Below are positions 58,296 through 64,000 of a stretch of DNA of 64,000 nucleotides, piece by piece (within the stretch, counting starts at the first letter, position 1; every line of letters begins with the position of its first letter). The stretch comes from Tistrella mobilis KA081020-065 (GTDB lineage Bacteria; Pseudomonadota; Alphaproteobacteria; Tistrellales; Tistrellaceae): the NCBI RefSeq assembly GCF_000264455.2, contig NC_017956.1, forward strand, positions 603,501 to 667,500, written 5' to 3'. The notes below the pieces were generated by a model that saw nothing but the letters and a program-made list of their open reading frames with translations, searched no databases and was not told the origin of the DNA. Position numbers and translations under genes: made by a program.

Positions 58296-59468
58296 TTATT
58301 CTGCGGAGGTCTGATCCCGTCTGAAGGGCAGATGCTCGCCAAGCGCCTCGGCCTCGGCATCGACGGCGGCCCGTTCGCGGTCCAGGAAGTCCTTCACGGC
58401 ATGGGCAAGCCGCGGATCGGCCAGCCAGTGGGCCGAGCGGGTGGTGACGGGTTCGTAGCCGCGCAGCAGCTTGTGACCGCCCTGCGCGCCGGCTTCGACC
58501 CGCGCCAGGCCGCGGTCGATGGCGACCTCCATGGCCTGGTAGTAGCAGGTTTCGAAATGCAGGAAGGGCAGGTCGACCACCGCCCCCCAATTGCGGCCGT
58601 AGAGCGTGTCCTTGCCGACCAGGTTGAGCGCGCCGGCCACCGGGCGGTCGCCGTCATATGCCATGATCAGCACCACCCGGTCGGCCATGGTCTCGCCCAG
58701 CCGGTCGAAAAAGCTGCGGGTGAGATAGGCCTCGCCCCATTTGCGATCGACCGTGGCGCGGTAGAAGCGGTGGAAGGCATCCCAGGCCGCGGGGGTGATG
58801 TCCGCGCCCGACAGCGCCCGGAAGACCAGGCCGCTGTCGCGGACCTTCTCGCGCTCCTTGCGGATCATCTTGCGCTTGCGGGCGGACAGCGCCGCCAGGA
58901 AGTCGTCGAAACTGCCATAGCCGCGATTGTGCCAGTGGAACTGGACGTCATGCCGCGCCATGAAGCCCGCCATGGCGAGCGGGGCCACGTCTTCGGGGGC
59001 GAGGAAGGTCACATGCACGCCCGAGACGTCGAGGCTGCCCGCCACCGCCGCCAGCCCCTCGGCCAGGGTGCGGCGGATGGCGGGGGCATCGGGGCCGTTG
59101 CCGGCCAGCAGGCGCGGGCCAGGTACCGGCGTGAAGGGCACGGCGGCCTGGAGCTTGGGATAATAGGCGCCGCCGGCCTGTTCATAGGCGCGCGCCCAGG
59201 CCTGATCGAAGACGTATTCGCCCCAGGAATGAGCCTTGAGGTAGAGCGGCACCGCGCCGATCAGCCGCCCGTCGGCGGTGCTGAGCAGCAGATGACGCGG
59301 CAGCCAGCCGGTGCGCTCCGACACCGATCCCGAGGTTTCCAGGGCGTGCAGGAAGGCGTGCGACGGGAACGGGTTGTCCGGGCCGGCAAGGGCGTTCCAC
59401 GCCTCGGGGGCGATCTCTGCCATGCTTTCTGCGGTGGTCAGGGTCAGGCGCTGGTCCTGGTCGGTCAT
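58296..59468 (-). CDS. COG3146/DUF482-type acyltransferase
   Basis: 390 residues of the family often annotated as GNAT or peptidogalycan-like N-acyltransferases (FemAB superfamily). Markers: NPFPSHAFLHALETSGSVSE, HLLLSTADGRLIGAVPLYLK, SWGEYVFDQAWARAYEQAGG, YYPKLQAAVPFTPVPGPRLL and the C-terminal LHFETCYYQAMEVAIDRGLA with GAQGGHKLLRGYEPVTTRSA. The fold transfers an acyl or aminoacyl group; the real substrate is not established for the family. It is common in alphaproteobacteria, so its place in this biosynthetic-looking region may be chance. Confidence 0.85.
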   Translation of the reverse strand: MTDQDQRLTLTTAESMAEIAPEAWNALAGPDNPFPSHAFLHALETSGSVSERTGWLPRHLLLSTADGRLIGAVPLYLKAHSWGEYVFDQAWARAYEQAGGAYYPKLQAAVPFTPVPGPRLLAGNGPDAPAIRRTLAEGLAAVAGSLDVSGVHVTFLAPEDVAPLAMAGFMARHDVQFHWHNRGYGSFDDFLAALSARKRKMIRKEREKVRDSGLVFRALSGADITPAAWDAFHRFYRATVDRKWGEAYLTRSFFDRLGETMADRVVLIMAYDGDRPVAGALNLVGKDTLYGRNWGAVVDLPFLHFETCYYQAMEVAIDRGLARVEAGAQGGHKLLRGYEPVTTRSAHWLADPRLAHAVKDFLDRERAAVDAEAEALGEHLPFRRDQTSAE

Positions 59469-59507
59469 CGGCTCCGGTTCCGGCGGATCGGGTGGGCGGC
59501 GGCCCTC

Positions 59508-59906
59508 CTATACTTGGCGCCCGGCCGGCGATGGACAAGTCTCTCGCGCGACCGCGGCCCGCCGTGCCCGGACATAGACGGTGCAGAACACCAGTCCGAT
59601 GCCATAGGAGGGCGCGATGGTGGCCAGCACATGGGGCGTGCCTGCCAGGGCATGTGCCGTGGCAAAGACCACGGCCAGCAGGGTGATCGGCACCACCGCC
59701 GCCACGATTGCGCCGGCCCGCAGCCGTCGCGCCAGGATCGCATCCATGGCGAGCGTGAGCACGGCGGTCGCGCCGAAGCTCAGCAGGAACTGAACCGCGG
59801 CGGCCCTGAGCCCCGCAGGCATCCCCGCGCCGTGATTGGCGAAGAACGCCCAGCCGCCATAGAGCAGGCCGGAGGCGGTGCCCAGGACGAGCGCCCGCCG
59901 GTTCAA
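59508..59906 (-). CDS. Small multi-helix membrane protein
   Basis: 132 residues, about four hydrophobic helices (GTASGLLYGGWAFFANHG; AVQFLLSFGATAVLTLAMDA; AIVAAVVPITLLAVVFATAH; APSYGIGLVFCTVYVRARRA). No family assignment. The start is a TTG that overlaps the acyl carrier protein stop (TTGA), so it is probably translated with it. A role in export or in a lipid-linked step of the NRPS/ACP product is possible but unproven. Confidence 0.65.
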   Translation of the reverse strand: MNRRALVLGTASGLLYGGWAFFANHGAGMPAGLRAAAVQFLLSFGATAVLTLAMDAILARRLRAGAIVAAVVPITLLAVVFATAHALAGTPHVLATIAPSYGIGLVFCTVYVRARRAAVARETCPSPAGRQV

Positions 59907-60238
59907 GAGGCGGCCGCCTGCAAAGGCGTGTCGGCGCCGTCGGCCTCGGCGATCTCTTCCATCACGAAGCCGGTCAGGGCCTCGACGCTGGCAAAGGGGC
60001 TGACCTTGCGCGACACGGCCTTTTCCGAGGTCAGCGACACGGTGACGCCCAAGTCATCCTCGAGCTTTTCCTCGACCGTGGTCAGGAAGTTGACCAGCCC
60101 CATGCTGTCGAACACGCCGCCGCTGCCGTAGAGGATGAGCGCGGGCCCCGGGGCAAGATCGAAGGGTTCCTCGCGTTCCTCGTTCACCTCGGCGAGGGTG
60201 GCCAGGATCATGTCGCGGATTGCTGCTTCATCGGCCAT
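59903..60238 (-). CDS. Acyl carrier protein
   Basis: 111 residues with a 4'-phosphopantetheine site at S45 (GVFDSMGLVNFLTTVEEKLE; the usual DSL reads DSM). Helix IRDMILATLAEVNEEREEPF comes first. It is longer than housekeeping ACP (about 78 residues) owing to an extended N-terminal loop and a C-terminal tail, so it is a dedicated carrier. GAGGAGG precedes the ATG. It begins 42 bases after the NRPS stop on the same strand and likely works with it, carrying an acyl or aminoacyl unit. Confidence 0.87.
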   Translation of the reverse strand: MADEAAIRDMILATLAEVNEEREEPFDLAPGPALILYGSGGVFDSMGLVNFLTTVEEKLEDDLGVTVSLTSEKAVSRKVSPFASVEALTGFVMEEIAEADGADTPLQAAAS

Positions 60239-60280
60239 CTTCGGGCCTCCTCTGTCTTGGGCGGGGTCTGTGGCGAAGGG

Positions 60281-63200
60281 TCAGGCGGGGACCGGTTCGG
60301 GGGCTGGCGCCAGCGCCCGGACCAGATCCGGCATCATCCGGTCCGACAGCAGATCGAAATGGCCGGCATCCAGCCCGATCAGCCGGAAGCGGCCGGTGGT
60401 ATGGGCGGCCCAGCGTTCGGGACGGCGTTCTGCCGGGTCGCGCCGGGCGGTGATCATGGTGATGTCGCCGTGGATGACGCCGCGAGCCCGCCAGCCGGTG
60501 GTGGCCCGGGCATTGCGCAGCACCCGCGCCTTCAGCCGTGCCACCGCCGGCCGGCCGAGACCGGCGGCAAGGCGGCCCATGGCATCCGTACTGTCGGCCG
60601 CGGCCCGGGCGAATTCGCGGTCGAACTTGGCCGCGACCGCATCGGGATGCATCGGCACCGGCTCGGCCGAGGTGTCGAGCAGCACCAGATCGACCCGGCC
60701 GCCGGTCTCGGCCTCGATCAGCCGGGCGGCATCGAAGGCCGCCATGCCGCCCAGCGAATAGCCGATCAGCCGCCAGGGTCCGCGGGGTGCGATCTCCAGC
60801 ACCGTGCGGGCAAGATGGCGGGCGAATTCCGGCAGGCCCGCGGCCGGATGCGCCGGGAAGCGCAGCCCCCAGGCGGTCTGGCCGAGCCGCGCTGCAAGAT
60901 CGAGGAAGATGGCCGGCTCTCCGGCGACCGGCGGGATCAGGAAGACCGGCGCGGTTCGCCCCGTCCCTGGCAGCCCCGACGCTGGCTGCCCCGACGCTGG
61001 CCGGAACAGCGGCAGCGGCCCGTCATCCTCGTGATCGCCGGCGGCGATGCGGGCCTGATCCAGCGCCGCCGCCAGCAGCCGCGGCGTCGGGTTGAGGAAC
61101 AGCTGCTTCAGGTCCGTCTCGAGACCGGTCGCCGCGCGGATCTCGGCGGTGAGCCGGAGCGCGGTCAGCGAATGCCCGCCGGCCAGGAAGAAGTCGGTGG
61201 CGGCGTCCACGGCTACCCCGTCCAGTACCCGGGCGAAGGCGCCGGCGATGGCGGCTTCAAGGGCTGTCGCCGGGGCGGTGCGGACCGGCCCTTCGGCGAG
61301 GGCGGGCACCGGCAGGGCTGCGGCGTCCAGCTTGCCGTTGGGCCGGCGTGGCAGCTGGTCCAGGCGGGTGAGCACGGCGGGCACCATCCAGCCGGGCAGG
61401 CGCCCGGCGGCCCAGCTCCGCAGCTCGGCCGGGGAGACGCCCTCGCCGACATACCAGCCGGCCAGCCTTGGGCCGCGGGGGCCGGTGATGGCCCGGACGG
61501 CCGCCTCCTGCACGGCGGGATGGCCGGCCAGGCGTGCCGCGACCTCGCCCGGCTCCACCCGCGCACCATCGATCTTCACCTGATCATCCAGCCGGCCCAG
61601 ATAGAGGAAGACCCCGTCCGGCGTCAGCAGTGCCTCGTCACCGGTGCGGTAGAGTCGGGCCCCCGGGTTTGCCGGATCCTCGGGAAAGCGTTCGGCCGAC
61701 AGCTCCGGCCGGCCCAGATAGCCGCGGGCGAGCTGAACGCCGCCGATCACCAGCTCTCCGGGGCGGCCGACCGCGACTGGTTGCAGTGTGTCGGGATCAA
61801 CAACTAGAAGCTGCGTGTTCCAGACCGGCCGGCCGATCGGCACCACCGTCTCTTCGGGATCGGCATCATGGCGGGCGACGTCGATCGCGGCCTCTGTCGG
61901 CCCGTAGAGATTGACGATCCGGACACCCGGCCAGCGGGCCGCGACCCGGCGCACCGTTTCGGCCCTTAAGGCCTCGCCGCTGGTCACGATCAGCCGCAGC
62001 CGTGACAGGCGCTCGTCATCGCCGGCGGGCAGGCCGGCCAGCATGGCATCCAGGGCGCCGGGCACGAAATGCAGGCAGGCGACGCCCCGCGCCTCGATCA
62101 ACCGGGCCAGCGCCTGCGGGTGATGGGCGGTCACCGCCGGGCAGAGCACCATGGGCGCGCCCATGGCGGGGGGCATCAGCATCTCCCAGACCGAGACGTC
62201 GAAGCTGGCGGTCGTGCGGTGCAGGATCGGCTCGTGGTGCCGGTGGCCCAGGGCATGCCATTGCCAGACCAGCCGGTTGAGCAGGGCGGCATGGTCGACC
62301 ATCACCCCCTTCGGCCGCCCGGTGGTGCCGGAGGTATAGAGCAGATAGGCCAGATGGTCGGGGGCCGGATCCGATAGTGTCACTTCGGGCGCGTCGAGCG
62401 CACCCGCGTCATCCATCACCAGCAGCGGCCGGCTCGTCGCGATGGCAGCGAAATCCCGGCAGGTGATCACGGTGATCGCCTCGCCATCCGCGGCAATCTC
62501 CGTCAGCCGCGCCGCCGGCAGGGCGGGGTCGAGCGGCAGGAAAGCCGCCCCGGATTTGAGCACGCCCAGAACCGCCGCAATCATCGCGGGCCGCCGGTCG
62601 ATCATCACGCCCACGATCCGCCCGGGGCCGGCCCCGCGGGCGATCAGGGCCCGGGCGACCCTGTCGGACCAGAGATCGAGGGCCGCAAAGCTCGTGACTT
62701 CTCCCGCCGCGGTCACCAGGGCGGGATCGGCGGATCTGAGACGCGCGGTGTCGCGGATCAGCTCCACGACGCTCGCGGCGCCGCCGGCCCGCCCCGGCAG
62801 TGGCCGGGCCGTGTCGTTCACCCGCGCGATCAGGGCCCGTTCGGCCGCGGGCATGGGCGGGATCAGGTGTGCCAGCGGCGTGTCCGGGGTCGCCCGCTCC
62901 AGCGCCTCCAACATCGGCCCCAGCCGGTCCACCACCGGTGCGGCACCCAGCGGGTCCCAATGGGCAGCATCCAACGCCAGATCGAAATCGACCGGCCCCT
63001 CTCCGCCCAGATCGCGGACATGCAGGGCGAGGGCGTATTTGTCGCCCTCGTGACTGACCGGGTGGAGCAGGGTGCGGCAGCCGGCGAAGCCCTGTGTGGC
63101 CTGCCGGGTCTCGAAGGAGAACAGCACATCGCCGAGCATGGCATCGCCGGCGCCGGGCCTGCGGCCGAGTGCCTTGCCGATCGCGCCCATGGGCAGGCGC

Positions 63201-64000
63201 TGATGACGGAAGCCACGGCGCATTGCCGCCTGAACCGCGGCTGCGGCCTCCCCAAGGGAGGTGGCAGGGTCGATCTGCAGGCCAAGCGGCATCAGCCGCA
63301 CGAAGGGGGCGATGGCCGCACGTTCGGCCGCGGTCATCCGGTTGCGGACCGGGGTGGCGACGATCATCGCCGCCCGGCCGGTCAATTCGTGGACCAGGGT
63401 CGCGAACAGGGTGAGCAGCAGGGCCGGCAGGGGAACGCCGGCCGCAGCGGCGACCGCCTCGATCCGGGCAAAGGCCGCCCGGTCGCGGGTGATCCGGGCC
63501 TTGAGCGACGGCCCGAAGGGGGGGCGGCGCAGAAAGGCCCGGGCGGGCAGATCGCCCAGCTCGCGGGCCCAGAAGGCGCTGTCTTCGGCCGCCTTCGGGC
63601 TCTGGATCCAGGCATGTTCGGCGGCCGGATCGGGCAGCGGTGCCGGGTCGGGCAGCGGCGTCCCGCCGGCCAGGATCGTGTCATAGGCCCGGCGGAAACG
63701 ATCGAAGAGCGCGAGCCCGGCCCAGCCGTCGACGATCAGATGATGGCAGCGGAACAGAATGGTCCGCCGGTCCGGTGCCGCCTTCAGGATCCACATGTCG
63801 TGCATGACCCGGCCGTCCTCGGGACGGATCGGCTCGGCCCAGAGGGCGGCTGCCCGGGCGGCGACGCTCATCCCGGGTTCGGCGTCGGCGCTGAAATCTT
63901 CCAGCCGGAACGGGATGGGACCTGCGTCGTCGGGCGGGGCCACCGCCAGCATCGGCTGATGATCCCGCAGTACCAGGCGGGCCCGCATGGCCGCCACGTC
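60281..64000 (-). CDS. Nonribosomal peptide synthetase, C-A-PCP-TE module (5' end outside window)
   Basis: The gene runs off the right edge; about 1,239 residues are visible. A condensation domain begins just inside the edge, with HHLIVDG at about nt 63725-63745. The adenylation domain shows LLYTSGTTGRPKGVMVDH, FDVSVWEMLMPP, HFVPGALDAML, LIVTSGEALRAE, NLYGPTEAAIDVA and PRRPNGKLDAAAL. Reading the pocket residues by alignment to EntF gives D-V-W-H-V-S-L-I-D, very close to serine codes. PCP: FFLAGGHSLTALRL. Thioesterase: LIPPVAGEPAIFLDLAARLG, GYSLGGMAAFDAARL with nucleophilic Ser, and GLDAGHFDLL with His. The order matches EntF-like termination modules, so a serine-containing product such as a siderophore is possible. 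Confidence 0.92.
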   Translation of the reverse strand, partial: DVAAMRARLVLRDHQPMLAVAPPDDAGPIPFRLEDFSADAEPGMSVAARAAALWAEPIRPEDGRVMHDMWILKAAPDRRTILFRCHHLIVDGWAGLALFDRFRRAYDTILAGGTPLPDPAPLPDPAAEHAWIQSPKAAEDSAFWARELGDLPARAFLRRPPFGPSLKARITRDRAAFARIEAVAAAAGVPLPALLLTLFATLVHELTGRAAMIVATPVRNRMTAAERAAIAPFVRLMPLGLQIDPATSLGEAAAAVQAAMRRGFRHQRLPMGAIGKALGRRPGAGDAMLGDVLFSFETRQATQGFAGCRTLLHPVSHEGDKYALALHVRDLGGEGPVDFDLALDAAHWDPLGAAPVVDRLGPMLEALERATPDTPLAHLIPPMPAAERALIARVNDTARPLPGRAGGAASVVELIRDTARLRSADPALVTAAGEVTSFAALDLWSDRVARALIARGAGPGRIVGVMIDRRPAMIAAVLGVLKSGAAFLPLDPALPAARLTEIAADGEAITVITCRDFAAIATSRPLLVMDDAGALDAPEVTLSDPAPDHLAYLLYTSGTTGRPKGVMVDHAALLNRLVWQWHALGHRHHEPILHRTTASFDVSVWEMLMPPAMGAPMVLCPAVTAHHPQALARLIEARGVACLHFVPGALDAMLAGLPAGDDERLSRLRLIVTSGEALRAETVRRVAARWPGVRIVNLYGPTEAAIDVARHDADPEETVVPIGRPVWNTQLLVVDPDTLQPVAVGRPGELVIGGVQLARGYLGRPELSAERFPEDPANPGARLYRTGDEALLTPDGVFLYLGRLDDQVKIDGARVEPGEVAARLAGHPAVQEAAVRAITGPRGPRLAGWYVGEGVSPAELRSWAAGRLPGWMVPAVLTRLDQLPRRPNGKLDAAALPVPALAEGPVRTAPATALEAAIAGAFARVLDGVAVDAATDFFLAGGHSLTALRLTAEIRAATGLETDLKQLFLNPTPRLLAAALDQARIAAGDHEDDGPLPLFRPASGQPASGLPGTGRTAPVFLIPPVAGEPAIFLDLAARLGQTAWGLRFPAHPAAGLPEFARHLARTVLEIAPRGPWRLIGYSLGGMAAFDAARLIEAETGGRVDLVLLDTSAEPVPMHPDAVAAKFDREFARAAADSTDAMGRLAAGLGRPAVARLKARVLRNARATTGWRARGVIHGDITMITARRDPAERRPERWAAHTTGRFRLIGLDAGHFDLLSDRMMPDLVRALAPAPEPVPA

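Noticed and set aside
58188-60131. A 647-residue plus-strand frame across the peptide, acyltransferase and membrane-protein genes
   Set aside because: Spans several clear minus-strand genes, no ribosome-binding site, biased composition.

Overview
The window is chromosomal DNA of a high-GC (about 69-70%) alphaproteobacterium, probably of the Rhodospirillales/Tistrella-Geminicoccus type. The support is MipZ in place of a Min system, adjacent clpS-clpA, a phasin with a PhaR-like site, a fused indolepyruvate ferredoxin oxidoreductase, a TRAP transporter and many GntR/AraC-style catabolic arrangements. The genus is inference only. No rRNA, tRNA, CRISPR array or intact transposase was seen.

Layout. 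1-1.6 kb: end of an intradiol dioxygenase, an AraC regulator and a small unknown gene. 1.65-5.3 kb: frameshifted indolepyruvate ferredoxin oxidoreductase. 5.7-10.2 kb: an aerobic-catabolism cluster (Fe-type alcohol dehydrogenase, GST, hot-dog thioesterase, Cys-cluster protein, acyl-CoA ligase). 10.4-12.9 kb: a chemoreceptor and an internally duplicated unknown protein. 13.3-20.5 kb: a co-directional set of E1-alpha/E1-beta dehydrogenase, TRAP transporter (two of its three genes frameshifted) and an acetolactate-synthase-like TPP enzyme, with a palindromic operator touching a good sigma-70 promoter. 20.6-25.3 kb: kinase-like P-loop protein, prfC, an orphan VapB, a hydrolase, DUF2442 and a nuclease.

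25.4-29.1 kb is the most striking stretch. Two dispersed copies of a compact three-stem RNA-like element show compensatory base changes. They are followed by a low-GC, minus-strand four-gene operon: a Gly/Ser-tailed small protein, a PfkB-nucleoside-deoxyribosyltransferase fusion, a QueC-like synthetase and a HhH glycosylase-like protein. QueC-like and HhH-glycosylase-like proteins also accompany type IV CBASS, but no CD-NTase is present here. I read this as a candidate stand-alone deazapurine/nucleobase-handling defence or modification system acquired by transfer.

29.3-37.9 kb: katG, sufE, class II aldolase, OsmC, amidase, then a radical-SAM / hot-dog / PaaA-like diiron cassette. 37.9-38.76 kb: a consensus sigma-54 promoter and a structured, apparently non-coding transcript with an intrinsic terminator. 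38.76-45.4 kb: mipZ, a vWA protein, a membrane J-protein, galU, ugd and a phosphohexomutase (sugar-nucleotide supply for envelope polysaccharide). 45.4-56.1 kb: TerC protein, soluble chemoreceptor, ribokinase, D-Ala-D-Ala carboxypeptidase with SPOR, lipoprotein, phasin, clpSA.

56.3-64.0 kb: a DUF6445-like oxygenase next to two tandem Nif11-like peptides with double-Gly leaders (likely RiPP precursors), a COG3146 acyltransferase, a small membrane protein, an acyl carrier protein, and the C-A-PCP-TE end of an NRPS whose A-domain pocket resembles serine-activating EntF-type domains; the NRPS runs off the right edge.

Three independent single-base frameshifts in otherwise well-conserved genes suggest either sequencing indels or real decay.
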